From contig JAYGXS010000002.1 in assembly GCA_036362985.1 (NCBI GenBank), positions 97,961,242-98,025,241 of the forward strand: 64,000 nt of DNA, given 5' to 3'. A program made the translations under genes and the position numbers. The first letter of the stretch is position 1. Each line of letters opens with the position of its first letter. Shown here piece after piece: positions 1-10,560 of this stretch. This DNA comes from Ligula intestinalis. Lineage: Eukaryota > Platyhelminthes > Cestoda > Diphyllobothriidea > Diphyllobothriidae. The notes under the pieces are model-generated. The model was not told the origin of the DNA, searched no databases, and saw only the letters and a list, made by a program, of their open reading frames with translations.

Positions 1-239
1 GTATCAGCCAGTCAGACCAAACTCTAAATGATGCCCCACTCCCCCACCCCGAGGCTTGAACTCCAAACGTTTTGATTAGAAGTTTAAAAATTAAGTCAGC
101 CTAGTAGTCATTCTGGTGGATTCTAGATGATTGCTTAGGAAATCCTGCTTGGGCAATCAACTTGCTCCCGTATTGCTGGATTCCTTATGAGCAAAGGGTT
201 GAGCGGGAAATGTCGATCCAAGTGTGATTAAACCTTTGG

Positions 240-350
240 CGTGGAGCGGACGTTTGTAGCTTAGCGGTAGGGCATTAGCCTCCGGCAAAGGCTTTTCTGA
301 TGCACGGTTTCAAAACCCGCCAAACACCTAGAGTTTTACACACTTGGGTC
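240..350 (+). repeat. tRNA-derived SINE, family S2 (decayed copy)
   Basis: A tRNA-like head is visible: TAGCTTAGCGGTAGGGC matches an RNA polymerase III A box and D arm, and GGTTTCAAAACCC about 45 bases on matches a decayed B box/T arm. It is followed by a cttgggtca tail that also follows the S2 copies near 10.5 and 11.2 kb. The anticodon arm is not tRNA-like, so this is a SINE relic rather than a working tRNA gene. Confidence 0.5.
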
Positions 351-1775
351 ACCTCAAATTAAGCAAATCTGCCAAACCAACTTAAGAAGTTTAACGCTTG
401 AAGCACTTAACCACAAACTTGATGTCTTGCCAGCTTAGATCAGGAGATATTGACAGTCATTAGTACACGTTCACTGATAGCTAACGGAACTCCCTTGCAG
501 TTGTAAAGGAAAAATTATTCTAGGGATATCGCGCAGAAGCACCTGCTTAATTGGATTAAGCTGGTATGCTGAAGAGATATACCGAACCTCCAAAGGATTT
601 GGTTCGGCATTGAATCATACCGACAGTTTTAACATCGATTCCACCTTTGTGCTTAACTGCGTAATAGGGTTGATAGGATGTTGGTAATGGGCGTGGATAT
701 TTCACTTGCGTTGTGTCTATCGCTCTCTTTCTCCTTTGTTGAGACAAAGTTAGGAAGACGGGAGACGGGATAGAGCACAGACGTGAGTAGGTGTAGGCGT
801 GCCAGGACAGCCACGGGTACCTGATATCTGAGCCTGATCCGATGCGCAACACCAGAGCCCTCGTCCTTCCAGTGCGGTTCTTTTTGGGACTTAACATTAC
901 GTGTACGACTCATAAGAATATAGCATTACCGTGTAAATCTTGTTAGTAAAGGGTTAAGCACTGACTCCTTATAGTCATCTTCCCAAACTTCGCAGCGTTC
1001 TACAAAGAGGGACACAGGTTCGCACCCCTGCGTGCTTGCTGTGGGTTCCTGTGGATAGGCTCATGCTAATGACCTCCACGATGCAAAACCTCAACATTCT
1101 AGGGTGAACTGATGTACCAGTGGCCATAGAGTCGACCAAACAACAGCTTTTAAGGTCGTACTTTGGATGATGACCAGGCATCTCCTACCTTTTGAGGCTG
1201 ACACTTAACTGGACAGTTAATTCTCCTACTAATAGACAACAGCCGTCTGCAGCTGAATAAAACGTTACGAAATTTTATGTCGTTATTGAATTCTGTTAAT
1301 CTAGTGATCTTCGTTTTCCGCAAATTTCTTCCGGGAAAACAATGCTTCAATCCTAGGATGTATCAAACTGCAGGATATATTTGAAACACTCAGAATTGTC
1401 TGGAAGACGATTCGAGAAGCCTCTAATGTGCTCAAGCAAACAGTGGAATTCGAAGAAATCTTTTTCCGAATCCGAAATCTAGAGTTCTCGTCAGTTTTTC
1501 TATAATTTGAAAAGTTATTACGGTCTCCTAGCACTGCCGGAAAAGACAACAGAGGCCGTAAAGACAGTCACAGGCTATTCACACCCAACGCCAGATGGTA
1601 TTGGGAAGATAAGAAATCCATGGTTAAATGGTAGGATCGTTAAGTTTCTAATGAAAAGGTCGCAGGTTCGTGGCTCAAGCGGTATAAACATTTGGGGCTG
1701 GACATGCCAGGCGGATGAAGACAAATGAGCTAGAAATGGTCAATACTAGCGAACATACGAGTCACAGGAAGTAAT
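350..1775. other. no gene recognised
   Basis: Only short open frames on both strands, none with a recognisable domain. Around 1640-1720 there is a fragment (GGTCGCAGGTTCGTGGCTC followed by ggggctggacatg) that resembles the head of SINE family S1. The rest looks like unique or very old repeat sequence. Confidence 0.4.
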
Positions 1776-2410
1776 TGAAAAAAGACGTTTCGATATCCAT
1801 CGCGGATTCATCATCAGAGACATTGACAGGAAGCAGTAGCAGAAACGGGTAACATGTGCACAGGAGTTTGCAGTAGTTATAGAACACAGTCACAAATGAC
1901 AATAACCGGTGATTGCTTTCTTTTGCGTTGATAACTTGTTGACTGGCTTGCGGGCTTTGACTGGCTGAACGTTCATCATGCCTGGTTGACTCGGGCGTGA
2001 TAATTGCTCAGCTATCTGGTTCTCCAGTGTTGGCGTGAGACATTGCGGAGCCTGTGCGTTCCCAAAGTAGCAGCTTGCTTTAGCCGAATATAGATTGGGC
2101 AAATTGCTGCACTTGCTTATGAACTGGGGGCCATGAACTATGACGAAAGTTATTCTCGGCTCACCCGATTATCACCTTTTGCGAAAATTTCGGCCTCATC
2201 AAATTTAAACGTCAGGTCTCGTTGAATGAGCCGCAACATGAGAGTTAGCATCATTTCGCCCCACTGATGTTGCGTTTTCGGCAATTAGCGTCTTGAAAAG
2301 TCTCCGACATAGTTGCTTTGCCAGCAACTGCACCAGATCCCATAGATAATTCCGGATGTTTCTTGCCGTGACAGTGGGTCTTTCGGTTTCATTATAACGA
2401 CCCTTGTCTT
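1775..2410 (-). mobile_element. Penelope-like element, 3' end with GIY-YIG remnant
   Basis: On the minus strand, 2100-2400 is homologous to the GIY-YIG region of the better preserved copy at 54.5-54.85 kb, with matching tracts around the YVGETGR-like and H..GH segments, but it is broken by frameshifts. At 1781-1830 it ends in the same terminal motif (minus-strand CTGATGA, hairpin, CGAAACGTC) seen at other Penelope ends here. Penelope-like elements encode a reverse transcriptase fused to a GIY-YIG endonuclease. Only the endonuclease end survives, so the copy is inert. Confidence 0.6.
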
Positions 2411-2900
2411 TGCTAGCAGTCCAATATGTTTAAACTTCTAGCTACTGTGCGACTGCTGGTAGGACTCGAGAGAAAGCCCCTCGGCAGAGTGGAAAAACTG
2501 ATTTCCGTAAACGATCGACGAAAGTTCATTAATGAGTAAAGGAAAGAATGAACTGAGAGTCATCCTCATTTCTGTCGTAAAAGCTTTGGTTTAAAGGACT
2601 TCACAGGCTATATGGTCGGAGGTTTAAAACAAGCAAAATGCTTGCGTTAACCACCATCAACACATTTAATTGAATCCTCAATCAAGGGGTTAAGTTTGTT
2701 GCTTTTTGTCATCCGCATCACTCATGCCCATTTCTGGCTCATTAGCTCTCGTCAGACCCAAGTGGCGTCCCAAACGATCCACGAACTTGCGATCTCTTTG
2801 ATCAGAATCAACCACCCCAACCAGTAAACCACGGGCTCGCTTCCTGGCGGGGCTATATTGAAGGATATTGACACTTATTGATGGACGTTCACCTGATCAC
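2410..2900. other. no gene recognised
   Basis: No open frame with domain similarity. The stretch leads into an S1-type SINE. Confidence 0.35.
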
Positions 2901-3075
2901 TAAAGACACTCATCTGTCCTGATATGCTTTGGATATCGCCAGATGCGCTGACAGCCATTCCAGTCTTCCCTGTCCTTTCGGTAATAATACCTGCAGATAC
3001 CACCAGCTGTTAAGACTGTCAGGGACTCTAGCTATGCCCAGGGCAGAGGGGGAGAAACGAGTCTCTTAAGCGGGC
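2900..3075 (+). repeat. SINE family S1, body
   Basis: Shares the S1 body (gccattccagtctyccytg, then ggtaatac and a cagctgttaa-like tail with gagtctct) with copies at 3.7-4.0, 15.8, 29.8 and 45.1 kb. The tRNA-like head is poorly kept in this copy. It is non-coding and was presumably mobilised by a LINE partner. Confidence 0.45.
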
Positions 3076-3715
3076 GTGTGAACTTTCGTCGGCAAAAGTA
3101 GCTTATGTAGGACTGCTCATATAACCCTGGTCCCAGAATTTTGTCCAGCAAAAAAGGGTGGTTTTAGAGTTCTGAAGGGTGGGGAAATAGGATAAGTAGA
3201 TAAGTAAATAAATAGAAGTAAGTGTAAATTGAAAAAAAATGTAGTCGAAGTTGCTTCCCGTGGCCGCTGGAAGTAAGTTGTTCCGCATATAAATTAAAGG
3301 TCTGCGCGGCGCTCCGCGCAGCAGGCCATGCTAATATTACTCAAGAGCGGTAAGTTGGCTAGATGATAAGTTGAGAAAGACAGCCTCCTAACCACTATTC
3401 TAATTTTTCGGGCAATTTAAGAAATCTACAATTTTATAATTGGGTTTATACGCAATAAGTTAAACGATAATACAGATAAGGAAAATCTACAGATATAAAC
3501 TAGCAAAACTTATAAATACAGTAAACTAAAAATTAATTGAGCATTTTTTAAAGTTTATATCACTGCGTGTCCTAAGTTCCCACCCATAAAACCCGATAAG
3601 TACCGTTTTCGTAGAAAAACATGCAAGGAGTAAGGATAGACGGGTGGACCTACATAAGCTACTGTCACCCTTTCGTCAACGTCTGCCACCATCTCCCGAG
3701 CAAAATCAGCTAGAC
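3075..3715. other. AT-rich spacer
   Basis: AT-rich sequence with no coding signal on either strand. A short palindrome, GCGCGGCGCTCCGCGC, lies near 3304-3319. Confidence 0.4.
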
Positions 3716-4000
3716 AGCGACCTCGTAGCTTAATGGTTGGGGTGTTTAATTCTGATCAAAATGATCGCAAAATCGATGATCGAGTAGCGCAACAGTTGGG
3801 GCTAGGCCTGGCTGACTGACGAGGGCTAAATAACCAGAAGGGGCCATTCCAGTCTCCCTTGTTTCTGCTGGTAATACTATCTGCCAAAAAATACAGCTTT
3901 AACGGCAGTTAAGGTCTTTGTAGACACCCAAAGCCAAAAAGAACGGATGAGTCTCTGTAGCGGTCAGGTAAACGTTCATAAACGATTGCCCTCGCCCGTC
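3715..4000 (+). repeat. SINE family S1
   Basis: Begins with a tRNA-like A-box segment (CTCGTAGCTTAATGGTTGGGG). It continues with the family body: ctggctgac, aataaccagaa, ggccattccagtctccc, ggtaatactatctgcc. It is non-coding and diverged from the other copies by point changes and small indels. Confidence 0.5.
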
Positions 4001-4179
4001 ACCTGACTCGTTATTTGTCTTCCTATGCCAGTGGACATCCCTAATTGCAAGGGACAAAGACATTTTTCCTGGTTCTATGGTTCACTTACCTACAAGTCCG
4101 GATCTGATTTACAGATAATCCATGCATGGGTTCACTATGATTTCCTGACGATAGTCAATATACTACAAACTGTCCCTAC

Positions 4180-4596
4180 GTGCCGGGGAACCAGTTTTCC
4201 ACCCTGGTCCGCAGTTTCCATCAATGGGCGCTTCGTGTGTATGCATGCCGTTCGGCTGCGGCTATTTTGCTGCCTCTGACAGCTTTGAGGTCAAAAATAA
4301 CAAGAGCTTTTAAACCATACACGAAAAGACTTTTGGGGAAAACTTTAGCCAGCGTTCATACATTCATTTCCGGGGTCATTAAAAGAAGCATGCGCATTCT
4401 TGCGTATGGTACTGTTGTTGCGTTTCTTGTCTTTGTCCACATAAAACGTCCCTCTAAGCGTTATTTTGCAAAACGCACAAAGGAGTACTATAAACTCCTT
4501 CATGCCATTACATCGTCCTATCGATCGGCGTCACTAAGCAACGCGAAACCCAGTAGTGCTCTTTCAACTTCCGCAAGGAGGACAATTAAGTCCTAG
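4180..4596 (+). CDS. possible 138-aa hypothetical protein upstream of dynein light chain copy A
   Basis: Open frame of 138 codons with a hydrophobic segment (ILAYGTVVAFLVFVHI, about residues 72-87) flanked by Lys/Arg, as in a single-pass membrane segment. Its 3' half lies in the duplicated unit and recurs at 6348-6548, where a 1-base deletion just after VFVHI shifts the frame. I recognise no family. Because the whole DNA segment is duplicated, similarity between the two copies does not by itself show coding selection. It may be only conserved upstream sequence of the dynein gene. Confidence 0.2.
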   Translation: MPGNQFSTLVRSFHQWALRVYACRSAAAILLPLTALRSKITRAFKPYTKRLLGKTLASVHTFISGVIKRSMRILAYGTVVAFLVFVHIKRPSKRYFAKRTKEYYKLLHAITSSYRSASLSNAKPSSALSTSARRTIKS

Positions 4597-4780
4597 GTGA
4601 TGTGAATAACAGATGATGGCATGCCTTTGAACGTATTGTTAGCAGTGTACTTATTGCATTTTTCGCACGTGAGAAGAAGAAAACACCTACGAAAAGTCTT
4701 CTGCTGGTCATCAGGTCGCCATAGCCATTGTCACGCGCGTGTGACCTCGAATTGACCAAAATAAGAAGCCCACGAGTGAT

Positions 4781-4840
4781 CCAATCAGCGTTCAGGCCAT
4801 TGGTACTTAAAGGAAGGAATTAGAGGCCCTCCCTCAATAC
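4781..4840 (+). promoter_or_regulatory. proximal promoter of dynein light chain copy A
   Basis: CCAAT at 4781-4785, TATA-like TACTTAAA at 4804-4811, and an initiator-like CCCTCAATAC about 30 bases on (4831-4840), ending 9 bases before the ATG at 4850. The same elements in the same order and spacing precede copy B, which supports them as core promoter elements. The start site is inferred. Confidence 0.5.
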
Positions 4841-4849
4841 AGTACAACA

Positions 4850-6162
4850 ATGATCCGTGCTCAGCCAAAAAAAAGCGTTGTCGTGAAGGGCAGCGACATG
4901 GATCGCAAAACCCAGGAGCGAGCGATCGATCTGATCTGCTCAGAAATCGACAAGGGCGTACCGCTGTCAGAGCTTACCTCCACGGTTAAGAAGACCCTGG
5001 AATTGGAGTACGGCGCCAACTGGCAGTGTTGCGCTGGCAGTGGTTTTTCCTGGTAAGTTTAAATTTGCTTTAAAATGTGCCGGGTTGTTCATTTTTTCCG
5101 AGGTTCATTATATTCTGTTTAGTATTTTAGATTTACTCAGCTGTTTGCATGCTGTCCTTGATAAAGAAATAATATTCAGAATTTGAAATTTCGAAAAAGC
5201 GGCATTTGAATGTAACATGTTCACACAGGAAGAAAGAAATATCACGTCAGCACACATAGGAATACGCGAATTCAAAATCTCTTTCATTATACGTAAAGAG
5301 GGTCGAATAGGCTCGGAAAATATAGCATGGTTTGTGGCGCAAGATAAACCAATAACAGCAATTAAAGTTTGCCAGAGCCAATGCGACATATAAGGTATAA
5401 TTTTTCATCCAAGGAACACAGCAAAATTACACAATGATAGTAGCTTGTGTCAGAGCCTAAATAAACAACCAACTGGATTTAAGTCTGCAAAAAAAACTAC
5501 GGAAATTTTTACTTTTTTTCTAAATTTTCCTAATTCGTTTAAATAACAATTCCATTTGGAATGTTTTGCTAGCAGGTAATGCGTTAATGCTACTGTTATT
5601 TTACGAGCATTTCTTTCTTAACATTACTGACTATACAGATAATCGACAAACAAATGAATTTAAGTCGGATAAGAGAATGAACGAAAATTTCTAGTTTTTT
5701 CTGAATGTAGCAAATTCGCTCACATAACTTTTGTATTTTGCATGTTGTGTTCGCATAAACGCAACTTCGTTATACAATTTTATCTGTACAAATATTGGCT
5801 TAAAGTAACTTTTGAATTGTAAATATAAAGCTTCAACCGATCTGATCAATCTCTAAGAAAGCGATTAATTTCTTGGCATAGTAGAAAGCTGAAATGTGCT
5901 TTTATTCCGAGACACCGATCTCACTCTATTAACGTCGGTTAGTGAAGTTTTTTGTATGACATGTCAACATGGATTACGGCTTGGCCAAAGATATAAAATT
6001 GTAATTTTTAAGACATACATACTCATTTTTTGAATTTTTCTCAGCAACATCTCCTATGATGCGGGCAACTACATATACCTGAAATACAATGGAATCTCCG
6101 TAATCGCCTTCAGAACCGGCTCAAACTGCGTGATGGAAGTTCCCAAAAAGTGGCTACGTTGA
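4850..6162 (+). CDS. dynein light chain, LC8-like, copy A (two exons)
   Basis: Exon 1 is 4850-5052 and exon 2 is 6045-6162. The intron 5053-6044 (992 bases) has GT-AG ends and splits a Cys codon in phase 2. The predicted protein is 106 aa, against about 89 aa for canonical LC8. It shows family landmarks: SDMD at the start of the first helix, the YGANWQCCAGSGF block matching the LC8 YxPxWHCIVGxxFGS strand, and an exon 2 beta-rich part (NISYDAGNYIYLKYNG, then FRTGSN). LC8 proteins are dimeric hub subunits of dynein and other complexes. Flatworms have many divergent members, several of them tegumental. The C-terminus runs about ten residues past the usual FKSG end. AATAAA at 6226-6231 follows the stop. 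Confidence 0.85.
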
Positions 6163-6225
6163 TGAGCTCCAGAGTCGTAAAGACAGGATGAAAAGCAGCA
6201 GCTTAAGCTATTTTAATCAATTTCA

Positions 6226-6231
6226 AATAAA
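6226..6231 (+). terminator. poly(A) signal of dynein light chain copy A
   Basis: AATAAA 64 bases after the stop codon, in sequence shared with copy B (tttcaAATAAAtatcgta). Confidence 0.6.
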
Positions 6232-6347
6232 TATCGTATTCCCTGTCTATCTTACTTTATTTTTTGATAAATCTGGATAAATTTAACTGTGTAAGGAGGA
6301 GAGAACTACGCCTTATTATGGCAATGGGATCCAAAATATTCAGCAAC

Positions 6348-6548
6348 AGACCTTTGGGTGAGACTTTATCCGACGTTCATAAATTCATTTCTGAGGTCAT
6401 TAAAAGAAGCACATATATTCGTGCGTATGGTACTGTTGTTGCGTTTCTTGTCTTTGTCCACATAAGACCTCCTCTAAGCGTTATTTTACAAAACGTGCAA
6501 AGGATTAGTATTAACTCTTCCATGTCATTACATCGTCTTGTTGATTAG
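6348..6548 (+). pseudogene. frameshifted copy of the upstream open frame
   Basis: Duplicate of the 3' part of the frame at 4180-4596. The segment GTVVAFLVFVHI is identical. A 1-base deletion in the following Pro/Arg-rich stretch then changes the frame, and the frame ends early at 6546-6548. If the copy A frame is a gene, this one is broken. Function unknown. Confidence 0.25.
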
Positions 6549-6806
6549 CGTCACTAAGCGACTCGAAACCCAGTAGAGCTCTTTAAAGTTCCACAAGGAG
6601 GACAATTGGGTCCTAGATGATGTAAATAACAGTACAATTAATAATATCATGCCTTAAAATGCATTTTTAGCAGTGTACCCATTGCAGTTTTCGCAGGTGT
6701 GAGGCTTAAAACACCTTTGAGAAGTATCCTGCTGATCGTCACATCGCCGTAGCAACTGTCACGCGCGTTTGACCTTGAATTAAACAATGAGAAGCCCACG
6801 AGTGAT

Positions 6807-6865
6807 CCAATCGGCGCTCAGGTCAGTGTTACTTAAAGAAAGGAAGAAGCGCTCTCCCTCAACAC
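6807..6865 (+). promoter_or_regulatory. proximal promoter of dynein light chain copy B
   Basis: CCAAT at 6807-6811, TACTTAAA at 6830-6837, then a CCCTCAACACAG initiator-like stretch ahead of the ATG at 6875. Order and spacing are as in copy A. Confidence 0.5.
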
Positions 6866-6874
6866 AGTACAACA

Positions 6875-8086
6875 ATGATTCGCTCTCAGCCCGAACGACG
6901 TTACAACGCATCCTACGGTAGACGTGATGTCGTTAAGGACAGCGACATGGATCGCCAAACGCAGGACCGAGTGGTCGATCTGATCTGCTCAGAAATTGAG
7001 AAGGGCGTACCGCTGTCAGAGTTAACCTCCACGGTTAAGAGGACCCTGGAACGGGAGTACGGCGCCAACTGGCAGTGTTGCGCTGGCAGTGGTTTTTCCT
7101 GGTGAGATTAAAATTTGCTTTAAAGTGTACCACGCAGTTCACTTTGTCCGGGTTCATCATATTCTGTTTAGTTTTTTAAATTTAATTGGCGCTTTTTATG
7201 TTGTCCTCGAGTATAAAAATTACTTTTAAAATTTATATTATGGAAAAAAATATTTTAAAGTAATCTGATCAGGTACAACAAAGAAATTTCATGTCTGCAC
7301 ACATTGGAATACACGAATTTGAAATCTCTTATATTTTCCTTAAGGAGTGTTGAATGGTCTGAGCCTAAATGAACAAGCAGCTGGGTTTAAGACGCCTAAG
7401 AAAATGTGCGCAAATTTCTACTTTTATTTTTAAAGTCAGCCAATCCATTAAAACAAAAACTTAATTTGGGAATGTTTTGTCACTTTATTTTACAAGTTTT
7501 TCTTTATGTACATTACTAACTATACAGATGCTATTCAAGCATATGGATTTAAGCCGCCTAAGAACATGTACGGAATTTTCTCATTTTTCTAAATTTAGCA
7601 AATTCGCTAAAATAACAATTATATTTGGCCAGTTTTTTTCGCAGATAATTCGTAAATGCAACTGTTGTTATACATTGATTTCCTTATTAAGCTTTATTGC
7701 ATGCACATATACTTGCTAATCACAACTTTTTAACCCTGCATATAAAGCTTCAACCGGCCTGATCAATCTCCAAGGTAGCGATTACTTTCTTAGCATAGTA
7801 GAAAGCTAAAATATGCTATTATTCTGAGACCCCAATCTCGTCGGTTGGCGGAATCTTTTGTACGAAATGGTAACATGGATTACTGCTTGGCAAGAGATCA
7901 AAACTTGTAATTTGTAAGACATATTTACTCATATTTTTGAATCTTTTTTTCTCCGCTCCCGCAAATAGCAACATCACCTATGATGCGGGCAAATACATGT
8001 ACCTGAAACACAATGGCATCTCCGTAATCACCTTCAGAACTGGCTCAAATTGCGTAATAGAGGCTCCCCAAAAGACGAGGCGTTGA
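6875..8086 (+). CDS. dynein light chain, LC8-like, copy B (two exons)
   Basis: Exon 1 is 6875-7101 and exon 2 is 7969-8086. The intron 7102-7968 (867 bases, GT-AG) has the same phase-2 position as copy A. Predicted protein 114 aa. It differs from copy A by an 8-residue longer N-terminal arm (RRYNASYGRR region) and scattered substitutions, and the C-terminus is EAPQKTRR instead of EVPKKWLR. The core SDMDRQTQ, YGANWQCCAGSGF and YDAGKYMYLKHNG segments are intact, and all three exon/intron boundaries are clean, so both copies look functional. AATAAA lies at 8150-8155. Confidence 0.85.
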
Positions 8087-8149
8087 CGACCCCAAGATTC
8101 GAGAAGACAGGAAGAAACGCAGCCTCCAAATCTATTTTAATCAATTTCA

Positions 8150-8155
8150 AATAAA
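8150..8155 (+). terminator. poly(A) signal of dynein light chain copy B
   Basis: AATAAA 64 bases after the stop, in the sequence context shared with copy A. Confidence 0.6.
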
Positions 8156-8204
8156 TATCGTAATCCCTCTCCATTTTTTTGGTTTTTGATAAATCTGGAT
8201 AAAT

Positions 8205-8925
8205 TAACACAGAGAAAAAGATAACTCTATTCACTGAGACGAAGAAAAAATTCAGAAAATTCTCTAACCTTTACAGCTTATAATAAATTCTTCACCTTTT
8301 ATGCAACCACGTCTAATCTTAGCTTCTGGATTTCCGCTCCTTTACACGTGGGTCGGAGTGCTGCGTTTGGGTATTCAGAGTGTTGATATGCCTTGGTCGG
8401 ACGTTACGGTTTAGAGGGCGGAACGCCTTCGTTAACATTATTTCAGAATATAATGAATGAGCAATGTTACTAAGGATGCGATCAGCAAATTGCTTGATCG
8501 TTTTAGGATGTTGGTCTATTATAATATCTGTTTGAGAAAACACATAGGAAATACGAGCATTCGGAAGATACGTTTAAAAATCAATAATGCTCTTTTAAGC
8601 AAGACTAAAATATTACAAGAGAACAGTAGTGAAAGTGGTGTAGAATGCAGGTACATATGAACTGCTAGATTAGGGCTTGAGTTATGTGGTATAATCGTAA
8701 CCAACAAATTTAATGCAGGAATTTGCGTATTTTAATGAAGAGGGCTTTGATGCAAAGAATAAAGGAAAGATTAGATGTCAGAGTAATACCAAGTTATTAA
8801 ACAAATGTTGCCTCATTGGGCAAAATTTCCAAGGAATCAGAATTGGGGAAGGGTCACAATCAGAAAATGCATCGCACTGACTTTCGTTTACTCAGTTGGA
8901 GGCCGTTGGCCAACGACCGTGCTGA
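8205..8925. other. AT-rich spacer
   Basis: No domain-bearing open frame and no recognisable repeat. Confidence 0.35.
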
Positions 8926-8928
8926 GAC

Positions 8929-9153
8929 ATGGTCCTGGTCATCTTTGAGAACGAGGAAGTGCATCTGACTTATGAGAGAATGACCGACAGTTCCTCTGTC
9001 GAGTTCGACGATGGACAGCCGCGCGCTCCAACAAACCGCAGCAAACGTGGAAGCAAGGCGAGGCAGATACTGAGGCAAACTGGGCAAGCTGCACGATGGC
9101 AACAACAAGCTGAGGCAACGCAGCGAACTACCGCGAATGAAAACAATAATTAA
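8929..9153 (+). CDS. unrecognised 74-aa open frame
   Basis: Starts MVLVIFENEEVHLTYERM and ends in a Gln/Asn-rich tail (RWQQQAEATQRTTANENNN). The composition is hydrophilic and there is no signal peptide or membrane segment. The GC content is higher than in its AT-rich surroundings, and the opposite strand is also open for 82 codons here. I do not recognise it. It could be a small gene, one exon, or chance in a GC-richer patch. Confidence 0.2.
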   Translation: MVLVIFENEEVHLTYERMTDSSSVEFDDGQPRAPTNRSKRGSKARQILRQTGQAARWQQQAEATQRTTANENNN

Positions 9154-9559
9154 AAGAGAATCACGGGAAATCTGCCCACTCGCTCACCACTCCCCCCTCT
9201 GCTTCCGTTATAAAGATAAAGTCAATAAGACTGGGGGTGAGTAACCATACCATCAGAAGATTTTACATACAATGATTCCTTAAGCGATCTTAAGAAGTCA
9301 GTGGGATATGATAAACCCCTAAATAACTCCGCAGTTTTTGGTAAGGACCGCGGATGTTTGCTTGCCGGAATGTGAAGTGATCGACTTAAAAAGGTGTATG
9401 TTGGGTCAGATAACGATCACCTTCCTGGTTTTGGTGGTTGAATGCTTGGGAGATCCTGATTGAGCAGTCAGCTTACTGGATCTTAACTGGTGGATTCCAT
9501 AGATAACCGTAGGCTGGGGAAAAAATTGACCAACATATGATAAATCTCATAGCTCCCAG

Positions 9560-9670
9560 CGGGTATCTTAGTTGGATCGAGTGTTGTCTGCACTGAAGCC
9601 TTCCACTCACTGGTGTGGTTTCGAAGCCCCGCGAAGATGCCAAGTATTCCACAAGTGAGTCAAATGAATC
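9560..9670 (+). repeat. tRNA-derived SINE, family S2 (decayed copy)
   Basis: B-box-like GGTGTGGTTTCGAAGCCCCGC followed by an aagtgagtca tail, as in the S2 copies at 10.4-10.6 and 11.2 kb. The A-box side is weak. The preceding sequence (tactgga...tggtggattc) also matches the region before the first S2 copy near position 110-190. Confidence 0.4.
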
Positions 9671-9989
9671 ATTCAAATCTGCTCAAACATTCTATAGAAT
9701 TAATTTAATCGCAGATGTTTTTATACATAACTTTGTAAAAAAGGCAGGGCCATTCTCAATTACCTGGTGATGGCAGAATAATCATATTAATCGATCTTTC
9801 TTTCACAAAAACCTGTGATGTCATGCTGCACACAAACAGTAAGGCGTATCAGCGAATTTCTGCGGCTTGAGATGGGATTGTACGATTCAGTCAAACTTCA
9901 TGCTACTCCACCTAATTGCATTTCCTCAGCGTAACGAAAAGTGCAGACCTCAGGCCACAAATTTGTTGCTGATGACGCAGATGGAGCTC

Positions 9990-10190
9990 TCTCGAACGCA
10001 GGTAGCGTCCGTTCTTAACTATAGTGTGGATGGTGGTGCAAAAGTAATCGAATTAACAAGGCTTTTGGCACATAACGGAAGTACCCATGATTGTGAGCAA
10101 CTCTCTGTGGAAAAATTACCTACTTGTGTCGGCGTGGGAACGTACCTAAAACGTGTTTCTAGAAGCCCCTGAGCAGGTGCTTCCATTTTG
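9990..10190 (+). repeat. dispersed direct repeat R3, copy 1
   Basis: About 190 bases similar to 11400-11580 in the same orientation. Shared landmarks are gtagcgtcygtt, gtggatggtgg, aatcgaat, the ggctttnggcac block and gcgtgggaacgtacct. It is non-coding, and the class is unknown. Confidence 0.5.
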
Positions 10191-10324
10191 GGCCCTGAAA
10201 CTTAGATACCGATTTAGACTAGATAAATCGGAGTGATTTTAATCGCTTAGTAAACAAAGTATTCCTCCTAATTCAAAGCAACTCTCATGAAATCTCATCT
10301 TAGCGTGCCTGAATGTTTGGAGGA

Positions 10325-10432
10325 GTGAAGGGCGGCGTTTGACAGACTTTAAACACCTGATTGCGGCCCCAGTGGGTGTCGAGTCTTTTGTCCCACCAAC
10401 GGTCTACAATTGAGTCACGAAGCTCACCATGT
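10325..10432 (-). repeat. tRNA-derived SINE S2, inverted partner
   Basis: On the minus strand it reads GTGACTCAATTGTAGACCG, GACAAAAGACT, then GACACCCACTGGGGCCGC. This matches the adjacent plus-strand S2 copy that begins four bases later. The two form a head-to-head pair. Confidence 0.55.
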
Positions 10433-10435
10433 GCA

Positions 10436-10560
10436 GTAAAATTTATTCTCGTAGCCTCGTCACTCAGTGGTAGAGCGTTTGTTAGACAAAAGACTTCCCT
10501 ATTCTGTGGTTCCGACTCCCACTGGGGCCGCGAATTTTTTACAATTGGGTCAACGGACCG
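10436..10560 (+). repeat. tRNA-derived SINE S2
   Basis: Contains CACTCAGTGGTAGAGCG (A box/D arm), GACAAAAGAC in the anticodon arm region and GGTTCCGACTCCCACTGGGGCCGC (B box/T arm and acceptor side). It ends with acaattgggtca. The D and T arms are well kept and the anticodon arm is not. Confidence 0.6.

Larger units (their letters stand above)
4325..8205 (+). repeat. tandem segmental duplication carrying two dynein light chain genes
   Basis: Two direct copies, about 4325-6285 and 6348-8205, with the ATG codons 2025 bases apart. Similarity covers the upstream open frame, CCAAT/TATA-like promoter, exon 1, large parts of the intron, exon 2 and the poly(A) signal. Both end near ttgataaatctggataaatt. 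Exons are more alike than intron centres. This is ordinary tandem gene duplication at DNA level, not retrocopying, because introns and promoter are included. Confidence 0.85.

Noticed and set aside
240..330. A genuine tRNA gene
   Set aside because: A- and B-box-like strings are present but acceptor and anticodon stems do not pair; fits a SINE relic.
556..1181. Several overlapping minus-strand frames of 60-113 codons
   Set aside because: No conserved motifs, mutually overlapping in different frames, no splice or promoter context.
4781..4850. Spliced-leader trans-splice acceptor before the dynein light chain ATG
   Set aside because: No pyrimidine tract followed by AG in a suitable place in both copies, whereas CCAAT/TATA/initiator-like elements are conserved.
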